From positions 310,001 to 374,000 of the forward strand of contig JADNRZ010000007.1 in assembly GCA_015501605.1 (NCBI GenBank): DNA of 64,000 bases, written 5' to 3'. A program made the position numbers and the translations under genes. The stretch comes from Panaeolus papilionaceus. Its lineage: Eukaryota; Basidiomycota; Agaricomycetes; Agaricales. Shown one piece after another: positions 13,162-25,404 of the stretch. Position 1 is the stretch's first letter, and every line of letters begins with the position of its first letter. The notes beneath the pieces were generated by a model, which searched no databases, was not told the origin of the DNA, and worked only from the letters and a program-made list of their open reading frames with translations.

Positions 13162-14019
13162 ATGCCTGCCGGTCGCGAACACACTGCTTGTAATCCAACA
13201 CCTGACACTGAGCCATATCAGTCCACTCGGTTGACCTTAGCGGTTCCTGGTACCCGTACAAAAAATGGTTGCTGGACGTGTCGTCTCAGGAAAAAGGCTA
13301 GTCATTCGACCCACAAACCCTTCAATATATTTACTTCTTCGACAGCGATGTGATGGGCAATTGTCGGTCAACGTCCACGGAGGCATGGCCTGTCAAATGT
13401 GCCAAAGGCTTCATATTCAATGCGTCGGTGCCAAGGGTGACAAGAGGGACAAAGAACTGCGTGTAAGTCCCTCGAGTTTGCCTCTCTTGGACCTGAGTGC
13501 TAAGCTGCCTCGTCGGGCACATCTCTTTAGCCACATATACCTTGGATCCTAAAGAAAATCAAGAAGCACCTTGTGGACAACGGGCTCAGTAGAAGGGCCC
13601 ACCGCCCACTCTCCTTTGACCAAGACAGGGTCATTCCTACCCTCATGTTCTGGCACACCGAGCAAACCAGCGACACTGAACCTAGCCCGTCGCCTTCCGG
13701 GTCCTCTTGGGACACTTCCTCTTTTCCACCCTCAACGCCCATTACAGGAATTTCTGACAGCTTCGACGACGCCATCGAAAAGGACGACATATGGCAAGGC
13801 AATGTTGGCCATGAACAAATGCAACTTCTGCCTAGGATGCCCGTGCCCATACTTGTCTACCACCCGCCTTCACATCCAACAACACCCCGTGAGCATGCCA
13901 ATATGCAGCAGTCTCAACTCAACAAACAGGTTCATGAGGCCGAGTATGGCTCATCTTATGCTGGCTTTGGCGACTGGATAACCCAGACTACCTATTGTCC
14001 TGATGATTTTAAGTTTTGA
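13162..14019 (+). CDS. short Zn2Cys6 DNA-binding protein (TF1)
   Basis: Exons 13162..13296, 13346..13462, 13531..14019; 741 nt, 246 aa. The six zinc-binding cysteines are C37, C40, C47, C61, C64 and C71 (CWTC...RC...ACQMC...QC), the fungal binuclear cluster that binds CGG-type half sites. The first intron falls between the second and third cysteines and begins with GC, not GT (AG|GCTAGT...GACAG); only this junction keeps the cluster in frame. A basic stretch ILKKIKKHL follows, then an acidic, Ser/Pro/Gln-rich tail. The large fungal regulatory domain of full-length relatives (see TF3) is absent. It could activate or compete at sites shared with its neighbours; that is inference. It is the first of four same-strand genes of this type. 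Confidence 0.85.
13297..13345 (+). other. GC-AG intron in the zinc cluster of TF1
   Basis: The intron is 49 nt. The donor is AAG|GCTAGT and the acceptor is TTCGACAG|CGA. No GT donor nearby keeps the reading frame; joining here restores RKK-RCD exactly where the three neighbouring homologues have their intron. Confidence 0.75.
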
Positions 14020-14842
14020 TGTTGGGTCGTGTTTTACGGGATTTATGCCATTATCTCTTAACTCGACGTGTGTTCGAACGTTTGTAATCAATAGCTTAGG
14101 CGTTATTTAATTTGTGAAGATTTACTACTCTAATCTCCAGTACAAATATTAGGGCGAACTTTTCCACAGAACCACCTCATTATTCTTCGTCGTGGGTCAA
14201 CCAGATGCTGCCACAATCTTCAGAGTAACAATGAGGACAACGGCCTGAGGTATGGGCTACGAATGTGCAATGTGTGGTTGACTATGTTCCACGGCGACGC
14301 GTCGACCAGGTCAAACTGCTCTAGCGCGTCATGAATAAGCGATGCACTCGTAAGTGCATTATGGGTCAATCACCAGAGTAAAACTTTCCCAAATTATTGC
14401 ACAGATACATACTTGGTCGAAATTGCCGATCCAGTTAGAGATTCGAAAGTCCCCAAGTGTCGAGAAGTTCGAGCCGAGTCGAACCAATTACAGCTTGGTG
14501 AATTCATGAACGCAGAAGCCAGTAAAGCCGTGAAATGACGCTTCTGGAAAAGATCTAGGGGAAATTTGCGGACAGGCTGTGACAGTAGGTAATAGTCATA
14601 ATTGTTAATTCGACAGGGGGTATCATGATGCAAATTATGAAATCCCGTGAATAGTTCAGCGTGACAAGATATCAATTGGTAACCTTCAAGATCTCTCAAC
14701 TTAATCTTGTACCCCACCCGAGAAATAGTACTTAAGGGACCAATGACTTCGTATTACCTTCACTCAACTTCTTCCCATCCTTTTTCTTCTCCCCAACCTA
14801 CCTGCATACTATCTGTACTTTGCACTCTCCGACACTATCATT
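14020..14842. other. intergenic region TF1-TF2
   Basis: 823 bases without a supported gene. The last 120 bases before 14843 are rich in C and T, as before the other Zn2Cys6 genes, and probably contain the TF2 promoter and 5' leader. Confidence 0.5.
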
Positions 14843-15580
14843 ATGCCAACAAAAAGGTCATCGAACCCATCCCCAGGTCCAAAGGGGAAGTCCAACAGGG
14901 AAAAAACGGGTTGTTACACCTGTCGCATTAGGCGCAAGGTTTGTTCTCGAATTGATTGTCATTTTTTTTTAACCTTGCCTGATAATCCTACAGAAATGCG
15001 ACGAGATGGTAATCCTGGGCGATAATGGCAAGCAAACGTGCACAACATGCCACCGGTTGCACATAGAGTGCCTCGAAGGGTTCGGAGAGAAACGGCCCAA
15101 GCTGCTCAAAGTAAGCAATTGACTTCATTGATTTTTGGACAATTATACCCATCTAATCTCTATCTATGTTGGATATAGAACCGGCAGCGCGTTCAACAAG
15201 CTAAAGTCCTCATTAAAGATCATCTTAACAACATTGGTCTTGTAAAGGGCATACCCCGCCCGAGGACTTTGATGCACGGAGGGCCTCATATCCTTGAGCT
15301 AAGTGCGTTTCTGAACTCGGGGGTACATCCTTTCGACCCTCTTGTTGATCCCGGGAGCCCAGTCTCCGAGGCCAGCAGCAGCAGCTCAGGGCCTGAGCCT
15401 ATTTGGCACTATGCAGATGCTCAGCAGTTGCCAAATGCTGAGCATCTGTATGGAGCGCCATCTGATTTACTTCAAGATTTCGAGACAATCCTGGGGGCTG
15501 TTCTGCAAGAGTCAGAGCTTGCCTCCAGTGATCTGGACCAATGGTTATATTACCAGCAGGCCCAGGGACTGTTTGATTAA
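14843..15580 (+). CDS. short Zn2Cys6 DNA-binding protein (TF2)
   Basis: Exons 14843..14938, 14994..15110, 15179..15580; 615 nt, 204 aa. The zinc cluster is C24, C27, C34, C48, C51, C58 (CYTCRIRRK-KCDE...CTTCHRLHIEC), followed by GEKRPKLLK and a basic helix (NRQRVQQAKVLIKDHL). The remainder is acidic, with SEASSSSSG, LLQDFETILGAVL and SSDLDQWLYY, which resembles an activation tail. There is no fungal-specific regulatory domain; the protein is less than a third the length of TF3 and TF4. Intron positions match TF1 (before KCD and just after the KRP motif), which supports descent from a common ancestor by duplication. Likely a nuclear regulator; targets unknown. Confidence 0.88.
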
Positions 15581-16146
15581 ATGACTCTCTGTGCGCAAAA
15601 ATCACTTGTATGGCATACACTTTGTATCTTTATACCCCTCCTATTGTTTTGCGCCTTTTGTCATCATGATGTATTATCGTGTCTTGTTTGAATCGTCCCT
15701 TTTTTTAAAATGTTTACTTACTTATGATCATGATGTCCTTGATCCTTTATTGTATTATATAATTTCCGTTTTTTAGTATATTCTGAACAATCATCAAATC
15801 GAATATTCACTTGTACTTGGACGCACTTGTTCTTTGATTGAAGCACCGCTTTTCTATAGGGCAAAGACCCCGAAGTTGCATGGGCGTGCGAGCGTTTGAT
15901 CGGCTTGGATAAAAGCAAGGACAAACAAACTTGTGAGCGTTTGGAGAGTCAGCACGGCCTCCCCTTCTAACCAATACCTACGACTACTTGAACTCTTGTC
16001 ATGTTTTCTTGCTCTTCAATTTTACGTATCGGTCATCTTTAAACCTATTCTGTATATCACTCAGAACTCCTTGTACATCACCTAGCGCTTGTTTCTTTAC
16101 CCCTTTACATCAACCTCAATCTTCCACCACATCATCCTACACAATC
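15581..16146. other. intergenic region TF2-TF3
   Basis: 566 bases. No gene is seen. The stretch just before 16147 is strongly CT/AC-rich, typical of the 5' leaders in this array. Confidence 0.5.
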
Positions 16147-18404
16147 ATGCCAGTAGCCCCAAAATCACCCCGTCCAAAGAAACAAAACGGTTTGGCAAAA
16201 CCAAAGGGTGCAGTCAGAGCTAAATCTGGCTGCTATACGTGTCGTATTCGTCGTAAGGTGCGCATATCTGTTTACTATAATCAATCCCTGGCCTCATTAT
16301 CCCTTGTGAACCGTATCAGAAATGCGACGAAAAGCGGATACCCAATGAGAGTGGAATAGTTGCCTGCGAGACATGCAATCGATTACGTCTAGAATGCCTT
16401 GGTTTTGGAGCTAAGCGCCCAGACTGGCTGAGAGTAAGCACTACCCCGCGTTGTCGTTTAATGGCCCCCAACTTATCATTGTTTGGATGGATCAGGAGAC
16501 TGCTCGGGTTGATAGAGTTAGAGAGAAAATAAAGGCTCACCTTGCTTCTCAGGGCATGATAAAAGGTCATGCAGGCTCCGGGTCGAAGACAATAGCCACC
16601 GACGATATTCTCCGACTGAGTGATTGGAGGGATGAAGACGGCAACCCACGACAAATCAACTATCAGAGTGGCACATCTGATTCTGGAAGCCAACGCGGTA
16701 GAGAAGACTCCGCAGAATCCGAGTCTCTTCCTCTTGGTATCAATTTGAATCGCTACTATGGTGGCAACGTTTACGCCCCTCATAGCATGCATCCTGTTCA
16801 CCCAATGCATCATCCTCACCCCCACTCTCACTCCTATATACCAAGCTATGCGCAGCAGTCACACAGTCATGAACCACCGGACTCCTGGATGTCTCATGAT
16901 GCTTCGATGGAGGGCTATGAATTAAATGGAGTCTCCGCTAACCAATACTCACCTCCTCACTCCCCACACTCACAAAACTACGACGTTTCGATGAATGACA
17001 TCAGCTACACAGAACCCTATGCAAATACCTATACCGAGAGTAAGCCCATTTAGTACTCGTCATAATTTGTTAGCCTAACCCCAATACTCTTTAGACAATC
17101 AACTGCTGCCTGCCACTCGCAGTAGTTTCTCCAAGCACAATCATGACCAGTGGGTTATCGACGACGAGGGTCCTACTACTTTGCGGCCTGGCGATCTTTT
17201 CATGCCCATTTCCCCTTCAGTCCCCATTTCTGTTCGCTTTATTGAAAAGTCGGTCAAGCACTATGTGGACAATGTCGTCAAGATTCAATACCTGTTGGGT
17301 GACAGCCATATCCTACCGAACATGATCTGGGAAGCGATCCAGCATCATCAGGCGTCGCATGAAGCCGTGCTCTTACTGTCCCACACATATCAGGTTCGAC
17401 AGAGGGAACCAGGGTTACAAGTGATTTGCGACAAGGATGTTGCTTACAAGATTCAAGACTTGGAAAGACTTCTCAATCAGCGCCATACTCTCACCGCTGA
17501 TGATGCTATGACAGCTCTTCATCTTGTTTCACTGTATCTTTTCGACGGTGGCACAGGAGCATGGCACCAGTTCCTCAACTTCTCCTGCAAATACGTCATG
17601 CGTGTGCTCGACGATCCTAAATATCGCGGCGACTATGTCTCGGCTCTGAACAATGCCAACGACAAGGACCAATTTGTTGTGAAGACTACCTTGTGGTTCG
17701 ATGTCCTCGCGTCCCTCACCACACGCCGTCCACCCGTCCTCCTCCAGTACGTCCGCGAACTGTTTAAACCCGAGGCCAGCTTTGTTGGCATGCCCCCTCA
17801 GTACGATATGATGTCCCCAATGGGCTGCAGAAATCAAACAGTGTGGGCCCTCGCTGAAGCGAGTGACCTGGCATTCTGGAAACGGAATCAGGAGCGTCAA
17901 GGAAAGCTCAGCTATCGCGAGCTTTTGAGACGTGTCCATGCATTGGACGACCACTTGAATGCGCCCCCAAGTCCTGTTCCCCCACAAGGAGACTCCGAGC
18001 AGTGGTCGAGGTATCTTACCTCAGAAATTTTCCGCACCGCGACCAGGCTCTTCCTTCGATGTATCGAGTCTGGAGATTATCCGGACGTTGACGACATCCA
18101 GACAGCGGTCGACGACACATTTGAGGCAATTATGGTAAAGCCTCCACTTAATAACATGGAAGTTTCTGCCATCGTTCGGAGCACAGTCTTTGGCATCTAT
18201 ATTTGCGGTGCACTAACGCGAAATTCCGCTCAACGTGAACGCCTGCGCTTGCATTTGCAACAAAATTCTGGACATGAAGGGGTTGGAAACTGCGTGACAA
18301 TCTTGAATCTTCTGGAGAAATTGTGGGCACAAGCAGATCTGGAACCACACATGCCAGTTCCTTGGCGTAGAATGCTCAGGATGAACCGGACTCTGCTCGT
18401 CTAA
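16147..18404 (+). CDS. full-length Zn2Cys6 transcription factor (TF3)
   Basis: Exons 16147..16257, 16320..16433, 16496..17039, 17095..18404; 2,079 nt, 692 aa. A basic Lys/Pro/Ala-rich N-terminus precedes the zinc cluster C29, C32, C39, C53, C56, C63 (CYTCRIRRK-KCDE...CETCNRLRLEC), then GAKRPDWLR and a basic helix (VDRVREKIKAHL). A His/Ser/Pro/Tyr-rich linker leads to a roughly 430-residue alpha-helical region (AVLLLSHTYQ, ALHLVSLYLFDGG, DQFVVKTTLWFDVLASLT, AEASDLAFWK, HMPVPWRRMLRMNRTLLV) that resembles the fungal-specific transcription factor domain. Role: nuclear sequence-specific regulator, target unknown. The same helical blocks recur in TF4. Confidence 0.92.
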
Positions 18405-21400
18405 TGCGGATCGCTATGTCCCAAAGTGCGTTTCTCTGACTCTTGGTATTGCTTTACGTGCTGATGTTTGCTTTAATGTCGTTTTCCAAGGTCATCATTC
18501 TACGGCATTCGACAGCCTTATCTTTATGTCCGCCTGTGTTGATTACGTCTTATCATCTTGTGCTTTTGAATTCTGTTTGCTTCTTCATCCCAATTCTTGT
18601 TCATGCCGACTCTTTGCTTTCTCCCTCACCCCCTTCTGTTCACGTTGCCTATATCCCCTGTTCCTTTATCCAGCATGCAGTGGTTCATGTCCTTCACGAC
18701 TTTATCTCCTATCATTCTATTTTACATACCCTCCACGCATTCAGCCGCACAGACACTGCAACTTTTCACGAATCCATAAACCTTCCCGTGCTTCTTCCGT
18801 CTTGTGATAACACATCTACGAAGGGACAGTTCCCCCTTTATTATACAAATCTGTACCGTCTTACTGTTTACCGACAACCCTTAGCTGACTTCTTCGTTGA
18901 TATCTGTTGGTGATCTCAGCCACAGCCTGCAATGTCCCACTTCGAGGAGAGGTGTCTCAATGTTGGAAGTTGTCGGAGTACACTAATTCGGATTTCTCGT
19001 TTTTTATGTGTCCTGCATTGTCTTCTTTTTTTTTTCTTTTGTCTGCCATGGTCATCTCCTGATTAGGTTTATACAACACTTCTGATGATTCTCCTCATTC
19101 CCACTCTCACCTATTTTCTACACCTGTTTTTTTTTCTGTATGGTATTTTCAAATTTGGTTTCAGGTCGTATCCCTTAACTATTTAACAATTGTAATCCAC
19201 TAAATCACCGGTTGTTATACATACACCCTTTCCAAAAGCCATCGCTTCCCCTTGGGGTCGTCTTGAATACAGTATCTCCTTTGTAGAGACTCGACGGTTC
19301 GGCCAATTTAGTCGCAGATTGATGGTACTGATGCCTTTGAATATCGTGGTGTTTTAGGTATTGATGCCATTCTCTGCGACCATGAGGATCGCGGAATGCA
19401 ATGTCGGTAAGTGATTGGATGAGCACTGTAAGAAGTTTTGTAATACTCACCTTCCACACCCACACAGACATGGTACACCTTCTTTCCCGGATATGTAAAA
19501 CTAATGCGCCACGAACTTGTCTGTTATTATGAAAAACGACAACGAGGACTGGGCTCGCTTTGGAGGCGGTAAGCGCTTCCTCCCCCAAACTCTGCTTAAG
19601 TTGTCATTTTTCTCCCGGTGATCTCTCTTGGGCGTTGTGACGTATGTACTTGATTACCCTGGTTCTACGCGCAGTCTATCATTCATGGCATCGTGCGTTT
19701 TCCCGACACTCGTCATGGGACCTGTTGTCGCAATTTGACCTTCGCTTCCAGACATGAAACGTTTCAAGAACCCAAAAACACGGTTTTGTCACCAAGATCA
19801 AGGCTCCGGGTCTTTAAGCTACTGCCCTGTAAAAGACAATCAGGATTCAAGTCAAAGAACCATGCGTTATATTCACTGTCATTGAAATTCGATGATGATA
19901 CCGGACCTCTAACTCGGACTGATATAACGTTTCATTTTTTTTGATTCACCTCCCATTTGCGCCTGAAGATGACAAGACTTTGATCGAGTAGATTATTGCC
20001 GTGCGTTTCTGTGTTTCTTTTGGATGTTTTGTCCGATATGGCTGACGATGTCTGATTCTTAGCGAACACTCTGATAAATGTGTTACAAAATAATATGCCG
20101 CTGTACATTGTGAAACACTTGCACGTACAATGTACCCAGGCTCTTTGTCACCCCGTCTTCAGGGCAGCAAGAGCCTGGAGCCTGGAGGGGTGTGTACTTG
20201 GGACTTGGTGCCAAAAGGGGGTTGAGTGATGTTGAGCGCCTGCTTGCATGGCCCCATCGCATTCGTTGGCTCAGCTCAGTCCTCTGCAGTGGCAGCAGGC
20301 GAAAGCGCATCTCATGACCAAGGTCGACTGCACTCGTACCACAGAAGCAACTACTCGTAGAAATGATTCTCCTCTGTGAATTCTTGCTATCAAAGCACAC
20401 GGAGAAATTGCCGCCCACTTTGGATACAAATCCTCCTACCTGGAACATTTGATCGACTTGCTAACTTGAAAATGTAAGGATGATGATAAGACTCGGACCG
20501 CGATAAGGATGGAGACACAAAAGGTCGAAAAGGGATGACAAGCAGAGTCGGAACGGGTTCGGTGCCACCAGCACAGGGATAGCCTCTTTGTTGATGGTGG
20601 ATATTCAGACATGTCTACTAATGATTAATGAACTGGAATTGCCGTACAACGCAAACCGCTTCACTCCGGATGTTGATATTCCATCTGGTTTAACTCGGAG
20701 CTGAACATTTCTAGACTGGAAGATTGGAGCCAAAATCCAAGAAGGTTTTGTCACAGAACTTCGATAGCACATTTGATTACATGTTCCGCCGGGACTCGAG
20801 GGATACCAAGTAACGGGATTACCCTGGGGACGGTTCTTCCTTCTCTTCCAGGGACAAGAGCAAGATGCTCGAGTCGTGGATTGTGAAGTAGCAACATAGA
20901 GCCCCCATTAATAACTCAATTCACCCAATGCGCATGGATACCACATCATTCATGTATCTATCCGTCAATGTTCACCTTTCGGGCTTTTCATATTGTATGT
21001 GTGCTCATGCAAATTGTCGGGTGTTTGTAGGTTAACTTGCTGGTGTGCATTTAGAATAAGATTTCTGTTTTTACCACCACCATCGCACCATGAATCTTGA
21101 TGGCTCGAGCTATGATTATAATTCATGGACATAGTATATTCAACACCCTCGGGTCGGCAACGGTATGGAGAAACCGGACATCAAACTTGCACAGTCGCGT
21201 TACTGTGGACGACTCTTCCGACCTCGATTGCACCAAAAACGAGTCGATCCTCAGCACATGGAACGTGGAATAAGTGAACGGGGTGCGGTGATACCTCTGT
21301 TCCGCCTCGTTATCTGACAAGATTGTGGCCCGGGCGACACCTACATTCATCTATCGTCATCGCATGTCATCTGCCGGGCTTGGAGAAGTTTGCACACATG

Positions 21401-23011
21401 TTCCGCCTTCGCTAGTTTGAAGGCTTAAAGTCCGTTTCGATGTATGGTGCCCCAAAGGACTCAGATCTGGTAATTCAGAGTCGACAACATTTGATATGGG
21501 CCACTGTGAGCACTGAAATGGTTACAACCCTGTTCAGTTCCCTGACTAAGGGACTAAGAAATGAAAACGTTCTAATATGACGGAACGTTCTTTTACACCC
21601 CCACTCAAACCCATTTTCGAAGTGGGGTTTCGAAGTAGATGAACATAGCTTTTAACATGCAGTGTCAGTTCGTGCATCCTCCTCCGTCGCTCGAATTCTA
21701 CGTTCTATGACGAACTTGAACGATGAGGAACACTCACAGCCTTTCGCTTGAGAGGTCCAATAATTTGATTTACTTAAATAAATCGTGTTTAGACCAATGC
21801 CATACTTATCTGAAGTAATCGAAGAAGGGGTTATGACAATACAAAAAACAGGTTATATGTAGATGCTCAGTGCACGACCATGTAAAACTAGAAGAGAAAA
21901 TAAGAGAAAATGCTAGCAGCAAGTTGAACGAGGCGAAACTGTGTTCTGAGATTGTGAAATTGGCCTGCGATGGCTGTTGTATTACGCGAACAGCACCTAA
22001 GCAGATAACCTGTGGGTTGGGATTTCTAGTAGGGTTGTGGCCAAGTTGTGGCGGTGCGAAAGCACAGGAAAAGCACAGACATTGAACGAGAGGTTCGTGG
22101 CCTGGGCAATCTGACGTATTGACGAAGATATCGGTTAGAGGCCTACTTCTCTGAATGAGAAAAGTCAGTGAGAAGATGAGATGAGAGTTCGGATGGCGAT
22201 CAGTTGGACATCAGGTACGATATGTTGCTGTATGAACCGAAAAGAGGGTGTAACAACCTATCCATTGGCCGTGTTTGATGCAAGGCACATGGTTGTGCTG
22301 AAGCACCAAATAACAAATGGAGAGAGGTTCACAGAGGCGTGCGAGCCACCAGGAGATTCAATCTTCGATGCGGATGTAACGCAAGCTTATCTCATCAAAG
22401 CATCAAGGCTGTTGTCATTGAAAAAGTAAAATAAACTTGATGATTTCAAGGAATTGTTTCGTGTTTTGTGGGGGTATAATTCTTGAATAGATAATACAAG
22501 GAAATCAAGAATAAAAGGACCAACAAAAAAAAAGTCATAATGAGAGTATGAGGAGGATGTATGGAATATGTTTACGGAGGCTTTTGGGCTCCGTGTCTGT
22601 ATTCGTCCAAGGTCTCCGATGAGAGTGGAAATTGAATAAAACTTATGAAAGTGGGACCGACAGGGAGTGACTACCTGAAAAGGTAAGGACTAAACCACGG
22701 ACATTTAAAGAGAGGAATCTGCCGATCAAGCTATTGCGAACATCATTTGAGTGGGCACTGTTTTGTCAGTCAAATCTCCCTGACACCCCTTGGTAACACA
22801 ACCATCAACTCTTGTTTTTAGATCTCGTCTGCTCGGCTTTTGACCAAGTCTTGGCCGATTTTCCTGCGAACCCTTTCCTAATAATCTGCTGTCCAATTAC
22901 TCCGACTGGTTCTCAGATCCTTTCCTCTTTCAGCTGCCCCGGTATTTTATAATACAGCCCATATCTTTCGCGTTCACCTCTTCTCCTGACAATCCTCCTG
23001 CACCCTTCCCA
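18405..23011. other. gene-poor stretch between TF3 and TF4
   Basis: 4.6 kb. The first several hundred bases are pyrimidine-rich and probably 3' untranslated. Open frames of 120-157 codons exist (18443-18913 plus, 19588-19205 minus, 20448-20083 minus), but none shows a known motif or splices convincingly. I found no transposase or reverse-transcriptase signature; decayed genes or repeats cannot be excluded. Confidence 0.5.
22945..22954 (+). promoter_or_regulatory. possible TATA element of TF4
   Basis: TTTTATAATA lies 58 bases upstream of the TF4 start codon, in otherwise GC/CT-rich DNA. Position and composition fit a TATA box; unproven. Confidence 0.4.
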
Positions 23012-25404
23012 ATGGCTTACAGACGACACACAGCCACCCCTCCTGGGAGCCATTCCCCTTCTCCATCCTCATCCACCAACCCCTCACCGTATATCCATTC
23101 CATGCCTTTAGACTCCAAGCCACCCGTCGACGACCCCGACTCGTCCCACAGCGCACAGGGTACTCCATACAGCCGCACATCAAGCCTACCCCGCACTCAG
23201 TCTGCAAGTAAAGGAGGATGCTGGTACGTTTCTTTGCCATGCTGTTCTCCCATAGTATTAATCTGTTCCTCTTTAGGACATGTCGCGTCCGCCGCAAGGT
23301 CCGTACGCTCAGACAGCGAGCAATGATACACCTACTAACCTTCGACATGTTTTGCAGAAATGTGACGAAGTCCGAGAAGGAGATTCTTGCAAGACCTGTA
23401 AGCGTTTGACGATCAAGTGTTTGGGTTGGGGTCCAAAGCGCCCTGATTGGATGAGGGTATGTTGTTCGGCACGACAGACTGTTATCATCATTAACGCCGC
23501 CTATATTATCAGGATAAGAAGAATGTCGACGCGTACAAAGCCAGCATCAAACAGCAGTTGTCAAAAGCAGGCCTCATCCGAGGTCAACCCAGGAACCCCA
23601 ATCAAGCTCCCATACATAGACAAAATCGTCACATCAACATGGGTAATGGACCGTCCACCACACAAAATGATGGGAGAACCGACTTTGACTCCTTCCCTCA
23701 TCTTGTTGAACCACCCTTTACCCAGACCCCAGCCCAATTAATTCCTGGAATGCCAGGTAAGCAACCTGCATAACAATCAGCGAAATTTTACTCACAGTGT
23801 GCGCACAGGTGCCTCCAATTCTGCATTCGAGCACGTCAACGCCTTCAATGAACCGTTCGACCCATTGAACGCCCCATTCAACTTCTCATCCTCCCTCTCC
23901 TCAGGCGGCTTCCTCAACGTTGACCCCCTGGGCGATTTGTTTATCACCACGAATGATGACCATCTCGGTTTTATGAACCCCACAATGACATCTCAGTATC
24001 ATGTCTCAACAGAACAAACTGCGGTCCACGAGGAGCTAGTCATGCATTTCTTCACCAGCATCCGAAAGGAGCCAATTTTCTATGCGTGCCCAGAACTCAA
24101 TGATACCACATATGCGGTACGAGCTCATTTGATGCCCCAAGAGGTTGATTCCCTGTGCTAACCATTATTAATAGGCGGTCGTTGAAGAACCACGAGGTGC
24201 CGTTACTCTGGCCATCAGTGCACTTGCGGACCTGCATTCCAAGTTGACACGAGTCTCCCAAGGATTGGAGGCCCCCGATCAAACACAGGAAAATTCCACT
24301 ACCTACTTACGACATGAGGCCATTTTCAAACTCGAGAGCGACAAATCGACTCACGGAATCTGGACCGACAACAACGCTATCGCCGCTCTCCATTTAGTTT
24401 CCTTGTCGTTGTTGTCAGGTGGCAAGTGCGAATGGGAACGACCTTTCGAGTATCTTTGCCAGTGGTTTGCGCAAACCAACCTCACCGAGAACCCCTGGGG
24501 AATCTTGCACAACCTGACACCACGGGCCCAATTCATAGTCAAGGCGACTTTGGTAAGTCCCTTTGCCTCGTCCATCGCCGCACACTAATCTCATATGGTT
24601 TATCAGTGGCTTGATATCTTCATCAGCCTCTCCACGGTTCGCCCACCCAAGTTCTTCCAAACCTGGAAGCAACTATTGACGGGAGCGGGTAACTTCTGGC
24701 CGAACAACGACGGCGCCCCTGCTCTGCAGATGGACCTGATAACTGGATGCCCGGATGATGCTATGTTGGTGATCGCGGAAACGTCGGTCCTCGCACACTG
24801 GAAGGCCACCCAATTACGCAATCAAACTCTCAGCTATCCCGAACTAATCAGACGAGGGTCAGCCATCGAGCAACAACTGCGCAGGTATAACACCGACCAA
24901 CCTAACGGTTCCGAATCACACCCCCAGCTACTCAGTACTGCCGATGTAGCCAACCCCACTGATGAAGAAAGAAATATCGTCGCCAACCTCTTCCGCGAAG
25001 CTGCATACCTCTACCTCCATACAGTCCTCAGTAACTCCAGTCCTGGTGAGTTAATACCGAAACTAGTTTGATGATGCATCGTTGACTAACATCATTCACT
25101 AATAGGTGTACCTGAAATCGCATCCTCCGTGAACAACGTTGTCAAACTCTTCACACAGCTTCCCTCGAGTGATCTTGATAGAGCCCTCGTGTTCCCTCTC
25201 TGCATGGCAGGCAGCATGACCAACGATTCAACGCAGCGAGACTTCTTTAAAGGGAGACTTAAAATGTTGAATGAAAACTATGGTAACCTGCTACAGGCCC
25301 GTCGACTGATGGAGGCTGTCTGGCAGCAGAGGGATGTGAGCGGCAAGGACATCGACGTTCGCGAGACGATCAGAGAGCAACGGCTGAACTTGCTCCTGAT
25401 CTAA
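23012..25404 (+). CDS. full-length Zn2Cys6 transcription factor (TF4)
   Basis: Exons 23012..23223, 23277..23298, 23358..23456, 23513..23756, 23809..24116, 24175..24552, 24607..25045, 25106..25404; 2,001 nt, 666 aa. The zinc cluster is C70, C73, C80, C89, C92, C99 (GGCW-TCRVRRK-KCDE...CKTCKRLTIKC). It is spread over three exons: besides the shared intron before KCD there is an extra one inside CWTC, leaving a 22-nt exon. GPKRPDWMR follows, then a Pro/Asn/Gln linker and a helical regulatory region with TLAISALADLHSKL, AIAALHLVSLSLLSGG, AQFIVKATLWLDIFISL and AETSVLAHWKATQLR, block for block like TF3. A nuclear regulator, probably a paralogue of TF3 given shared blocks and proximity. It has more introns than TF3 (7 against 3). 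Confidence 0.92.

Noticed and set aside
18443..18913. 156-codon plus-strand frame after TF3
   Set aside because: Low-complexity, pyrimidine-driven Leu/Ser/His composition; most likely 3' untranslated sequence of TF3.
19205..19588. 127-codon minus-strand frame with some protein-like character
   Set aside because: I tried to join it through GTGAGT at about 19,450 to acceptors downstream; every join broke the frame or gave a stop. Kept as uncertain, not called.
20083..20448. 121-codon minus-strand frame with several cysteines
   Set aside because: Cysteine spacing matches no finger I know, and no flanking exons could be found.
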